From Geobacteraceae bacterium (GTDB taxonomy: Bacteria > Desulfobacterota > Desulfuromonadia > Geobacterales > Geobacteraceae), in NCBI GenBank assembly GCA_029975275.1, contig JARKPN010000058.1, positions 1 through 34,992 on the forward strand: a stretch of 34,992 nt of DNA. The letters run 5' to 3'. Positions 1 through 7,328 of this stretch are shown piece by piece. Positions within the stretch are counted from its first letter, which is position 1, and each line of letters opens with the position of its first letter. The translations under genes and the position numbers were made by a program. The notes beneath the pieces are model-generated. The model was not told the origin of the DNA and searched no databases. It saw only the letters and a program-made list of their open reading frames with translations.

Positions 1-6
1 GAGCTT

Positions 7-1362
7 CTATTCATCCCTCTCGTAATCAACGATACGCTTGGCAACGGTCTTGATGCTGAGCAGGTCGGAGTAGTTGATGTTGTTGCCCAGGTAGTTGCCG
101 CCGTCGGTGCCGCAGCCAAGGGTCAGCGAGGGGGGCAGCTGGTTGTAGATGAGGCCGACAGAGCCGTGTACCGCAGGCTGGTTGAGAAGCAGCCTGTTGG
201 CAGGGATCTCCATGGCGAATTTGTCGATGACTGCCTGGTCCTGGGCGTGGACGACGGCGGTGTGGCCCGCGCCGCCCCACCGAAGCTGGGTCTTGGCTGC
301 GTTTATCGCTTCGTCGGTGCTGTTGAAGGTGATGTAGCCAAGCACCGGGGAGAGCTTTTCATGGCTGAACCAGTCTTCGGGACCAATGGTGGTGAGCGGT
401 ACCAGGAGCAGCTTTACGTCTTCGGGTACTTCGAACCCGGCAAGCTTGGCAATGTACTGGGGGGATTTGCCGACGATGGCTACGGCCGGTACGCCTCGTT
501 CCTTGTCGAACATGACCGCTTCGAGTTTCTTTTTCTCTTCTTCGTTGACAAGGTAGGCGCCCCTTTCGATCATGAGCTTGACGGCCTTGTCGGCTATTTC
601 TTTGTCGTCGAAGATCATGGACTGGTCGGAGGAGCAGATGGTGCCGTTGTCAAAGGTCTTGGAGGCGATGACGTTGTTGACCGCGACGCTCAGCCTGGCG
701 GATTTGGAGATGAAGACCGGCGTGTTGCCCGCTCCTACGCCGATGGCCGGATGGCCGGAGCTGTACGCGGATTTGACCATGGCGTTGCCGCCGGTGGCAA
801 GGATCAGGTTGACCCCGGGGTGCTTGAACAGCAGGTTGGTCGCTTCGATGGAGGGTTCTTCGATCCACTGGATGCTGTTGGCCGGCGCTCCGGCGCTTAC
901 CGCTGCTTCAAGCATGATCTTCGCGGCTTCACGGCTGCACTTCTGCGCACGCGGGTGGAAGGCGAAGATGATGGCGTTGCGAGACTTCAGGGCTATCAGC
1001 GATTTGAACATGACGGTGGAGGTCGGGTTGGTGGTCGGGGTGGCGGCCGCCAGTACGCCGAAGGGCTCGGCCACGTAGGCTACTCCTTCTTCTTCCTTGA
1101 TGACGCCCACGGATTTCTTGTCTTTGAAGTACTCGTACACTACGTGGGCGCCCAGGTGGTTCTTGATGGCCTTGTGGTCGGCACGGCCGATTCCGGTCTC
1201 TTCGACGGCCAGTTCGCCGAGTTTTACTTCGTTGGCTACGCTGGCTGCGTCCATTGCGGCGCAGACCTTGTCAATCTGCTCCTGGCTGAAGTGCTTCAGG
1301 ATGTCCGCTGCTTTACGGGCGTTCGTTACCAACTGGTCGATCTGCTGAACTACATCTGCCAT
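7..1362 (-). CDS. CoA-acylating acetaldehyde dehydrogenase
   Basis: This 451-residue protein belongs to the aldehyde dehydrogenase superfamily and resembles the N-terminal half of AdhE and EutE/PduP-type enzymes, which interconvert acetaldehyde, CoA and NAD+ with acetyl-CoA and NADH in the cytosol. The nucleotide-binding stretch GAGNTP lies near residue 213 and the catalytic cysteine is Cys243 in GTICSSDQ. There is no iron alcohol dehydrogenase domain, so it is not a full AdhE. The frame stays open upstream to a TTG at 1377, but that TTG overlaps a perfect AGGAGG ribosome site, so the ATG at 1362, six bases after the AGGAGG, is the start. It is the only gene behind the structured leader at 1514-1905. 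A role in ethanol or acetaldehyde metabolism is inferred. Confidence 0.93.
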   Translation of the reverse strand: MADVVQQIDQLVTNARKAADILKHFSQEQIDKVCAAMDAASVANEVKLGELAVEETGIGRADHKAIKNHLGAHVVYEYFKDKKSVGVIKEEEGVAYVAEPFGVLAAATPTTNPTSTVMFKSLIALKSRNAIIFAFHPRAQKCSREAAKIMLEAAVSAGAPANSIQWIEEPSIEATNLLFKHPGVNLILATGGNAMVKSAYSSGHPAIGVGAGNTPVFISKSARLSVAVNNVIASKTFDNGTICSSDQSMIFDDKEIADKAVKLMIERGAYLVNEEEKKKLEAVMFDKERGVPAVAIVGKSPQYIAKLAGFEVPEDVKLLLVPLTTIGPEDWFSHEKLSPVLGYITFNSTDEAINAAKTQLRWGGAGHTAVVHAQDQAVIDKFAMEIPANRLLLNQPAVHGSVGLIYNQLPPSLTLGCGTDGGNYLGNNINYSDLLSIKTVAKRIVDYERDE

Positions 1363-1513
1363 GACATACCTCCTCAATGGTGTAGTGTTGTAACAGGCGC
1401 CCTGGCATCGTTAATTCCGAGCTTCGGCTCCCGTTACCAGAAAACGGTTCTTTACCGACCCTGCTCCCCCATGTCGATGTCCTCTCCGGAGTTGCTTCCG
1501 TTACTGAAACGCT

Positions 1514-1587
1514 AAAAGCCCGGGAAAAGCCTGTACTCAGACTTCTACTCGGGCTTTCTGGGTCCGTTAAACGGGCAGCAAAGGACC
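1514..1587 (-). promoter_or_regulatory. Motif X copy 1: putative cis-regulatory RNA/attenuator upstream of the aldehyde dehydrogenase
   Basis: Read on the minus strand, the element has the block GGTCCTTTGCTG, a short CCG/CGG hairpin, the block CAGAAAGCCC, and a hairpin whose arms are 1548-1557 and 1515-1524, ending in four T. The same arrangement occurs at 13915-13994 and 14187-14263. The two outer blocks can pair (GTCC with GGAC, then TG with CA across one bulged base). The segment CTTTGCTG can alternatively pair with CAGAAAG, which would take away the 5' arm of the terminator-like hairpin. This copy has C instead of A after GCTG, and its T-tract is short. It ends about 150 bases before the gene start. 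Function is inferred from position and structure; a Na+ riboswitch (DUF1646 class) is one hypothesis. Confidence 0.6.
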
Positions 1588-1690
1588 AAACAAGTATACA
1601 ACTGTTTGAGTTGGCGCTCCATACAGTTTCGAGAGGGCGCCTGTATTTACAGACAGGATAAAAAGGATGAATCAAGCCTGGCGCAACGAC

Positions 1691-1724
1691 AAAGGCCGAT
1701 GGATATAAACATCCACCGGCCTTA
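1691..1724 (-). terminator. Stem-loop after the Moco-like element (possible expression platform)
   Basis: The arms AAGGCCG.TGGAT and ATCCA.CGGCCTT form a long hairpin with one mismatch and a small A/T loop. It begins 17 bases downstream of the riboswitch-like element. On the minus strand it is followed only by TTTGTCGTT, so it is a weak intrinsic terminator by sequence. A hairpin with the same loop and the same offset follows the second Moco-like element at 14521-14552. Confidence 0.5.
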
Positions 1725-1741
1725 TTGACCTGCAGTGTTTA

Positions 1742-1831
1742 CTCCTTTCCTAACACGGGAGGCGACGCTGTTTCCGGCGGCACCCACAGCCCGTCCCCCT
1801 TAGCGGTCGCCGTAGGGAAAACGGGTCGGAG
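1742..1831 (-). promoter_or_regulatory. Molybdenum/tungsten cofactor (Moco) riboswitch-like element 1
   Basis: On the minus strand the element opens with CTCCGACCCG and closes with GGAAAGGAG, so CTCC and GGAG form the closing stem. Between them are GGGTGCCGCCGGAAACAG, then CGTCGCCTCCCG. From memory these are the hallmark segments of the Moco RNA motif found upstream of molybdopterin synthesis, molybdate transport and Mo/W enzyme genes. The copy at 14573-14662 is nearly identical in these blocks and differs in the variable arm, as expected for a folded RNA. The promoter at 1876-1905 would start transcription about 35 bases upstream. Control of an aldehyde dehydrogenase that uses no molybdenum is unusual. 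A covariance-model search was not possible. Confidence 0.72.
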
Positions 1832-1875
1832 CAATTGTCTACTGTGCTTTATAGCTTATGTTAAATTGATATACC

Positions 1876-1905
1876 TATATAGGCCAACCCCAAGGCAAAT
1901 GTCAA
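1876..1905 (-). promoter_or_regulatory. Sigma70-type promoter for the riboswitch leader and aldehyde dehydrogenase
   Basis: On the minus strand a perfect TTGACA (1900-1905) is separated by 18 bases from TATATA (1876-1881). The predicted start is near 1868, just upstream of the Moco-like element. The leader at 14694-14723 has the same -35, -10 and spacing. Confidence 0.6.
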
Positions 1906-1966
1906 GCATTTTTCTAGTTACTGTATTATCTTATGTCATTACTCGTAATATTCACACAGAATAAAT

Positions 1967-2548
1967 CTAGAATACGAGAATGATTTTATCGGCTTCTATA
2001 AGTGGGTGATCATCAAGAAGCTTTCGGAAGCTGATTATTTGTTCAACAGACCCGATGATTGTACCTTCCCCTCGGAGAATATAGTCATGGGCCGGCGCAT
2101 ACAGTTCCACACCCTCGGCGCTATGATTCATTTTTTCCTCGGGCAGGTAGTTATGCAGCGAAACGCCTTCGGGAAGCCTGTCGAGCAATTCCTTTATTTC
2201 GTCGGCATACTTGCGAGCGTAGGCATCGAACTTGAAATTGAATCGCGCCTCCCGGACCATTCTGGACGATTTAATCGAGGCAAGGTTCACCAAGGCATCC
2301 GTGCCCTTACTTGACAGCACCTCCCTGATTTTCGCACAAAAATTTTCCTCAACAATAACATGGTGAAGTCTTTGCCCGAGAGATATCCACTCTTTGATAA
2401 GCTCGGCAAGAGTTTCTGCGGCGATGCCGGATTCGGAGCTGAAAAAGAACTTGCTGCTTGTTCCCAGGCCGTCCCGCAAACCTTCGAGGTATCCCCTGAC
2501 GGTATTGTAGTGCCCTTCGAATACAATCTCGACGTATTTTTCTGTCAT
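1967..2548 (-). CDS. Conserved-looking protein of unknown function, last gene of the Rnf unit
   Basis: The 193-residue protein is soluble, with no signal peptide, membrane segment or Cys cluster. It opens with a beta-strand-like stretch (KYVEIVFEGHY) and later alternates charged helices and strands, but I do not recognise a family. The ATG at 2548 is preferred over the GTG just before it because GGGGAG sits five bases upstream of the ATG. It lies 36 bases after the Gx-family gene on the same strand and is therefore probably the last gene of the NhaD-ECF-Rnf-ApbE unit. No function is proposed. Confidence 0.75.
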   Translation of the reverse strand: MTEKYVEIVFEGHYNTVRGYLEGLRDGLGTSSKFFFSSESGIAAETLAELIKEWISLGQRLHHVIVEENFCAKIREVLSSKGTDALVNLASIKSSRMVREARFNFKFDAYARKYADEIKELLDRLPEGVSLHNYLPEEKMNHSAEGVELYAPAHDYILRGEGTIIGSVEQIISFRKLLDDHPLIEADKIILVF

Positions 2549-2584
2549 CACGTCTCCCCTCTTTATCTGATAATTGTGATCGCG

Positions 2585-3109
2585 CTATCCTTCATGTCTA
2601 CACATGATTCCCGTTTTTTCAAGCCTTGCCACCAGTATACTCAGACGATGTCCCGTGATCATGCCTGTCGCCGTTCCCGCCAGAAGGAGGAACGGGAGAT
2701 AGTAAAAAATCGACGAACTTCGAAGAATCAGGGATGCCGCCAGCAACTGTCCGATATTATGGGTAATGGCGCCAGCGACACTGACTCCCTTGATACTGAA
2801 ACCCGGCGCACCATGCAGGAGCAACGACATGACCAGCGTACTGATCACGGCACCCGTCAGGCTCAGCAGGAATCCCGGTGAAAGGAACATTCCCCCTATC
2901 AGTGAACCCAGAAACACCCGGGCTACGGTGACCGCCAGCCCCTCGCGCAGACCGTAAAAGTACACGGCAACCACTGTAACGATATTTGCCAGCCCCAATT
3001 TCACCCCCGGAAGGGGAAACGGGTTGGGAATCATCCCCTCAACGACATGAAGTGTCGTTCCCATTGCGACGAGCAGTGAAAAAAAGACCAGTTTCCGCGT
3101 GTCGATCAT
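2585..3109 (-). CDS. Gx-family integral membrane protein (EetB-like; often annotated heptaprenyl diphosphate synthase component I)
   Basis: This 174-residue protein has about five hydrophobic segments and the family signature PFPLPGVKLGLANIV near residues 30-44. That places it in the family labelled HepPPS_I or Gx transporter. The prenyl-synthase label is inherited and is unlikely to describe this membrane protein. As I recall, homologues pair with NusG-domain-II proteins in Rnf loci and in flavin-based extracellular electron transfer loci (EetA/EetB), and this gene lies 18 bases after such a partner. Its size and topology also resemble ECF transporter substrate-binding (S) subunits. This matters because the operon encodes ECF ATPases and EcfT but no other candidate S subunit. 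Its molecular role remains inferred. Confidence 0.82.
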   Translation of the reverse strand: MIDTRKLVFFSLLVAMGTTLHVVEGMIPNPFPLPGVKLGLANIVTVVAVYFYGLREGLAVTVARVFLGSLIGGMFLSPGFLLSLTGAVISTLVMSLLLHGAPGFSIKGVSVAGAITHNIGQLLAASLILRSSSIFYYLPFLLLAGTATGMITGHRLSILVARLEKTGIMCRHEG

Positions 3110-3127
3110 TGATTGCCGGGCCTCGCT

Positions 3128-3502
3128 TCAACGCGTAACGGCGTCCAGCGGAGCTGAACCATTCGCCGTAATGGAAATGCTTATCTCGTTGGGGACGCAT
3201 ACGATGGATTCGCCTGCCCTCTCAATCCAGCCGTGCATGACGCAAATCCTGTCCGGGCAGGTCGCTTCTACCATCCGAATCCGTTTTCCCGCCACCTCCA
3301 GGATTACGGGACCTGTCTTGCCGCGGAACTCGTATGTCTTTCGCTTATCGGAAAGCTCAATGATTCCGGCTAGCTCACCCTGAATCTTTATGACGGCGCA
3401 GGTACGACCGCTTCCGGTCTGCCAGCGGAAAACAATCAGGACCGCAGCCAGCAGCGCCGCGCAGAGTACCCCGGCAATCAAATATCTGTCAGCCCTGGTC
3501 AT
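3128..3502 (-). CDS. NusG domain II-containing membrane-anchored protein (EetA-like)
   Basis: The 124-residue protein has one N-terminal membrane anchor (residues 7-26) followed by a small beta-rich extracytosolic domain. The domain carries the family signature CPDRICVMHGWI near residues 82-93 and a later VCVPNEI. It is the stand-alone NusG domain II type, not a transcription factor. The start overlaps the end of apbE by 14 bases, and the Gx-family gene follows 18 bases later, so translation is probably coupled. In other bacteria this pair accompanies Rnf or flavin-dependent extracytosolic electron transfer. A part in flavoprotein assembly or electron transfer is inferred. Confidence 0.82.
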   Translation of the reverse strand: MTRADRYLIAGVLCAALLAAVLIVFRWQTGSGRTCAVIKIQGELAGIIELSDKRKTYEFRGKTGPVILEVAGKRIRMVEATCPDRICVMHGWIERAGESIVCVPNEISISITANGSAPLDAVTR

Positions 3503-4550
3503 GACGGTGCCTCGCGCTGTCCAACACCTCCAGCCGGTTCCTGATCCCGAGCGTATACAGAAGCCGACCGTCCGCCGTCACGATAATCACTTCCACACCG
3601 AGCTTCTTACCGGTCTCCAGGGCTTTTTCCGGCCCGAGCACGAACAGGGCTGTCGAAAGGACATCCGCCGGGCCGGCGTCCTTCGCTACCACAGTGACAC
3701 TCCTGCTCCCTCTCGCCGGATACCCGGTCCGCGGATCGATTATGTGATGCCAGCGTATCCCTCCGGACTCGAAATACCGGTAATAGTCACCCGACGTGAC
3801 AGCCGCCGAATCTTCCAGAGAGAGCACTGCCAGTATATCTCCTTCCCGGGACGGATTTTTTATGCCGATTCTCCAGGGATTGTTTCCGGCACTCTTCCCG
3901 AGGACCCGTATGTTGCCTCCCGCGTCTATGAGGGCCTTTTCTACGCCGCTCCGTTTCAGCGCCAGTACGGCCCTTTCCGTTGCATAACCCTTTGCCACGG
4001 CCCCCAGGTCCAGGCTCATGCCCGCCTTTTCCAGAAACGCCGTCCGCTCCTTCCGGTCCAGAATCAGCCGGGCATTGTCCACCAGAGCAAGGGCATCCTG
4101 GATGTTCCCGGCCTTGGGGACGTGCGGCTTCTTCCCCCCGAATCCCCACAGGTCCATCACCGGCCCGACGGTCACGTCAAACGCGCCACCGGTCAGGTCA
4201 TGAAAGGCGCGGGCCGACTCGAGCATCGAAAAGACATCCTGATCCACCCGCACCGCCCCCACGCCGGCCATATCGTTAATCCGGCATACGTCACTGGTCC
4301 GGTGCTCCGCGGTCCCTGTCGGTGGGAACCGGTTCGACAGCTCCGCGATGCGACGCATCTCGGTAAAGGCCGCCGTCACGGCTTCCCGCAGTTTTTCACG
4401 GTCCCGGCCATACACCCTGATACTTACGAAGGTGTCCATCAGGAACTGTTCGCTCCGGTACTCAACGGGACGCCGGAGGTACAGGAACAAACCGAAAACC
4501 GCCGCCAGAAACCCGGCCAGAAGCAGCCAAACGATCGCGCGGTTCTTCAT
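3489..4550 (-). CDS. apbE: FAD:protein FMN transferase (ApbE)
   Basis: This 353-residue protein attaches FMN covalently to threonine or serine of target flavoproteins outside the cytoplasmic membrane. An N-terminal anchor (about residues 4-25) is followed by the ApbE domain. Typical motifs are MDTFVSI, the substrate-site stretch LDLGAVAKGYA, DAGGNIRVLG, and the C-terminal HIIDPRTG followed by SVTVVA. The ATG at 4550 lies two bases after the rnfB stop. An in-frame ATG at 4580, inside rnfB, lacks a convincing ribosome site. Its obvious substrates are RnfG and RnfD encoded upstream in the same unit, and possibly the products of the two following genes. Confidence 0.95.
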   Translation of the reverse strand: MKNRAIVWLLLAGFLAAVFGLFLYLRRPVEYRSEQFLMDTFVSIRVYGRDREKLREAVTAAFTEMRRIAELSNRFPPTGTAEHRTSDVCRINDMAGVGAVRVDQDVFSMLESARAFHDLTGGAFDVTVGPVMDLWGFGGKKPHVPKAGNIQDALALVDNARLILDRKERTAFLEKAGMSLDLGAVAKGYATERAVLALKRSGVEKALIDAGGNIRVLGKSAGNNPWRIGIKNPSREGDILAVLSLEDSAAVTSGDYYRYFESGGIRWHHIIDPRTGYPARGSRSVTVVAKDAGPADVLSTALFVLGPEKALETGKKLGVEVIIVTADGRLLYTLGIRNRLEVLDSARHRHDQG

Positions 4551-4552
4551 TC

Positions 4553-5428
4553 CTACTGGCAGACCTCGCACCGTTGGCATCCCGCGCTGGCGTGCTCCTC
4601 GCTTTTCAGGATGACCTCCTCGGATATGGGCGGAATGATGTCAATGGCCTTGGTCGGACACTTGGTGGCGCAGATGCCGCAGTTGGTACACTTTTCATAG
4701 TCAATGACGGCCACCGTGCCTGTCCCGTAGGGAACTACGTGGACCGCGTCTTCAGGACAATTCTTCTCACAGAGCTTGCACTTGATGCAGGCAACGGAAC
4801 AGGCGTTCTTGGCGTCCTTGCCCTTGTCCGTGTTCACGCAGCGGACATTGGCCAGGTGGGTAATCCCCACCAGCCTGAAGATGTTCTGAGGACATTCCTC
4901 CACGCATTTGTTGCATCCGGTGCATTTGTAGTAATCCACGACGGGAAGGCCGTCGGCGCCGGATTCGATTGCTCCGAACGGACAGACTTTTACGCAGGAA
5001 CCGAGCCTGATGCATCCGTAATTGCACGCCTTGGGACCCTTGAACGCGGCAAACGCCGCATGGCAATCCTCAATCCCCTCATAGCGGTACAGCATCCTGG
5101 ATTGCCCGATCCCGCCCTGGCAAAGGCGTTGGGCCACCTTGCGTTCCTCATAATCGGAGACTTCCGTCCCCAGGATAGCGGCAATCTTCTCATAGAGGGA
5201 TTGACCGCCCGGGGAGCAGGCGCTGGGTTTTGTCTCCCCCCCCACGACCCCCTCGGCAAAGCCCTCGCAGCCGGGAAAGCCGCAGGAGCCGCAGTTTGCC
5301 CCGGGCAACGCCGAAAGGATCTCCTGCACCTTGGGATCGATTTGCACGGCGAATTTCTTGCTGGCTATGCCGAGAATGACCCCGAAAGCCGCTCCCATTA
5401 CCCCTAAGCTTATTACAGCAGCTAACAT
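4553..5428 (-). CDS. rnfB: Electron transport complex subunit RnfB (multi-cluster ferredoxin)
   Basis: RnfB is the iron-sulfur subunit that is thought to accept electrons from ferredoxin and pass them to the membrane part of Rnf. The 291-residue protein has an N-terminal membrane segment (residues 1-22) and then the Fe-S domain CGSCGFPGCEGFAEG near residue 46. The C-terminal half holds several ferredoxin-type motifs, including CTGCNKCVEECP, CIKCKLCEKNCP and CTNCGICATKCP, and a terminal CQRCEVCQ. It is much longer than the roughly 190-residue enterobacterial RsxB and matches the long form of anaerobes. GGAGG lies eight bases before the ATG. rnfA is 24 bases upstream and apbE begins two bases after the stop. 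Confidence 0.96.
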   Translation of the reverse strand: MLAAVISLGVMGAAFGVILGIASKKFAVQIDPKVQEILSALPGANCGSCGFPGCEGFAEGVVGGETKPSACSPGGQSLYEKIAAILGTEVSDYEERKVAQRLCQGGIGQSRMLYRYEGIEDCHAAFAAFKGPKACNYGCIRLGSCVKVCPFGAIESGADGLPVVDYYKCTGCNKCVEECPQNIFRLVGITHLANVRCVNTDKGKDAKNACSVACIKCKLCEKNCPEDAVHVVPYGTGTVAVIDYEKCTNCGICATKCPTKAIDIIPPISEEVILKSEEHASAGCQRCEVCQ

Positions 5429-5452
5429 TCGCTATTCCTCCATGTTGTTTGT

Positions 5453-6028
5453 TCAGATAAGACCGCTGAATCCGAGAAAAGCCGTGGACATGAGCGAGGC
5501 CACAACGAGGGCTATGGGCACTCCCTGCATGCACTTGGGTATATCCTCGCTCTCCAGTCTCTCCCTGATGCCGGCCATCAATATCAGGGCAAGGGTGAAA
5601 CCGAGCGCATGGCTTACGCTGTGAACGATGGTTTTGCCCAGGTCGAAATCCTTCTGAATATTCAGGATCGCCACGCCAAGCACCGCACAGTTCGTGGTAA
5701 TCAGGGGGAGATAGATACCCAACGCCTTATAGAGACCGGGGCTGTATTTCTTGATTACCATTTCAACGAACTGGACCAGGGCGCCGATGATCAGAATGAA
5801 GGCGATCGTCTGCAGATACCCGATGTTGAACGGATTCAGGACGAAAGTCTGGACCAGCCAGGTGAAAAGACCGGCCAGAACGAGAACGAACGTCACGGCC
5901 GCACCCATGCCGATGGCCGCGCTGAGCTTTTTGGAGACCCCGAGAAAAGGGCATATTCCCAGAAATTGCGCCAGAACTATGTTGTTAATCAGTACCGCGC
6001 CTATAATAATGATGAAATATTCCTGCAT
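5453..6028 (-). CDS. rnfA: Electron transport complex membrane subunit RnfA
   Basis: RnfA is a small integral membrane subunit of the ion-translocating ferredoxin:NAD+ oxidoreductase; with RnfE it forms the membrane core that holds a buried Fe-S centre. The 191-residue length and about six hydrophobic helices are standard. The N-terminal LINNIVLAQFLGICPFLG and the stretch TTNCAVLG carry the conserved cysteines. GGGGAG precedes the ATG by ten bases. The gene lies between rnfE (18 bases upstream) and rnfB. Confidence 0.96.
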   Translation of the reverse strand: MQEYFIIIIGAVLINNIVLAQFLGICPFLGVSKKLSAAIGMGAAVTFVLVLAGLFTWLVQTFVLNPFNIGYLQTIAFILIIGALVQFVEMVIKKYSPGLYKALGIYLPLITTNCAVLGVAILNIQKDFDLGKTIVHSVSHALGFTLALILMAGIRERLESEDIPKCMQGVPIALVVASLMSTAFLGFSGLI

Positions 6029-6046
6029 CAGTTATATTCTCCCCTC

Positions 6047-6637
6047 TCAGGCGTTTTTTGCCTGCAATTTATTCAGGAAACCAAGTATGCATCCAAAGGT
6101 CACGAACCCCCCCGGAGGAAGGATCATCATGATTGCCGCCTTGGTTTCAGGAAACAGACGAACCCCCAGGAACGTGCCCGCGCCCAGGACCTCTCTGAAG
6201 GTGCACATCAAAACCAGGGCCAGGGTGAATCCGACGCCCATGCCCAGGGCGTCGAAAATGGAAGGAACCACAGAATTTCGGTTGGCGAATGCCTCGGCGC
6301 GACCGATGATGATACAGTTCACGACGATAAGGGGGATGAAGATGCCCAATGCCTTGTACAAGTCGGGTGAAAAGGCGTGCATCAAGAGGTCGATCATGGT
6401 AACGAACGCAGCGATGATGACAATGTAGACGGGTATCCTGATACTGTCCGGGATTATCTTGCGCATGGCGGATATGACTATGTTCGAGCCGAGGAGCACC
6501 GCGGTAAAAGCGGCGCCCATCCCGAGTCCGTTATCCACCGACGTGGTGATTGCCAACGCCGGGCAGGTTCCCAGAACCAGACGGAAAAGCGGATTTTCCT
6601 TGATAATTCCTTTCGTAAATTCATTCAGCAGACTCAT
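6047..6637 (-). CDS. rnfE: Electron transport complex membrane subunit RnfE
   Basis: RnfE is homologous to RnfA and is the second membrane-core subunit. The 196-residue protein starts MSLLNEFTKGI and contains VLGTCPALAITTS and IPLIVVNCIIIGRAE, the conserved Cys-bearing helices. The ATG at 6637 has GGAGG eight bases upstream; an in-frame ATG ten codons earlier lacks such a site and overlaps this ribosome site. A 118-base gap separates it from rnfG, the largest spacing inside the rnf cluster. That gap contains only a small CCGGTT/AACCGG hairpin. Confidence 0.96.
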   Translation of the reverse strand: MSLLNEFTKGIIKENPLFRLVLGTCPALAITTSVDNGLGMGAAFTAVLLGSNIVISAMRKIIPDSIRIPVYIVIIAAFVTMIDLLMHAFSPDLYKALGIFIPLIVVNCIIIGRAEAFANRNSVVPSIFDALGMGVGFTLALVLMCTFREVLGAGTFLGVRLFPETKAAIMMILPPGGFVTFGCILGFLNKLQAKNA

Positions 6638-6755
6638 GCTGGATACCTCCGATTGATATTTGTTCACCCGGTTTGTAACCGGATTTATTCCCTGTCAGGT
6701 CTGGAATCTCTGATACGATTTCAATCCGGCCCCACCGATACTCGCCGGACGAACA

Positions 6756-7328
6756 CTACTTGAAGTTGCCGGCGAAATGTTCCCTTGCCGCGTTGATACC
6801 GCTGGTAACGGCCTTGGACGTTATGGTGGACGCGGTGATGGCCTGAATCTGATTGTCTTTTGTCGGAGGCGTCTTGGAAACTTCGAGGTCGGTCTCAGTA
6901 CCCTTCCCCTTGTATTGGTCCTGGAATAAAGGATCCTTCGCTTTCGCGCCCAGACCGGGGGTTTCGGTCTGGTTCAGCACCTTGATTGCGGTAAGTTTTC
7001 TCGAAGCGATATCGAATCCCGCGAGAATCGTGATCGGGCCTGAAAATCCCTTGGGCTCCACCGTGTAGATGACCCCGGCGGGCGCCCCGCCCTTGTAGGC
7101 CATGTTCACTTCCTTCAGCAGGGGTGATGAATCTTTTTTAAGATACTTGGCCGTCTCGTCCTTGACCTCATCCCCCTGCGGATAAACTTCCCTGAAACTG
7201 TTGACTTTCGCCTGCTCCGCCTGTTTATGGATTACCGGGGCTGTCATGCTGTTTACGTAGCCTACGCCAAAAGCGGCAACGGTGGAGACAACGAGAAGAA
7301 ATATACATAGTTTGGTGATATCAAGCAT
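6756..7328 (-). CDS. rnfG: Electron transport complex flavoprotein subunit RnfG
   Basis: RnfG carries covalent FMN in a domain outside the membrane. The 190-residue protein has one N-terminal membrane helix (residues 7-26) and an FMN-binding domain at about 85-185 containing TETPGLGAKA. The flavinylation motif near residues 165-171 reads TASTITS, with Thr168 in the position of the FMN-bearing threonine of the usual SGAT-type motif. ApbE, encoded three genes downstream, is the expected flavin transferase. The gene overlaps rnfD by eight bases. Confidence 0.95.
   Translation of the reverse strand: MLDITKLCIFLLVVSTVAAFGVGYVNSMTAPVIHKQAEQAKVNSFREVYPQGDEVKDETAKYLKKDSSPLLKEVNMAYKGGAPAGVIYTVEPKGFSGPITILAGFDIASRKLTAIKVLNQTETPGLGAKAKDPLFQDQYKGKGTETDLEVSKTPPTKDNQIQAITASTITSKAVTSGINAAREHFAGNFK

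Noticed and set aside
166-1515. 449-residue plus-strand open frame
   Set aside because: It is antisense to the aldehyde dehydrogenase, has Gly/Arg/Asp-rich shadow composition and no ribosome site.
1313-1675. 120-residue minus-strand frame across the aldehyde dehydrogenase leader
   Set aside because: It crosses motif X and the start of the dehydrogenase gene out of frame and has no ribosome site.
1725-1964. 79-residue plus-strand frame
   Set aside because: It is antisense to the Moco-like element and its promoter; no family features.
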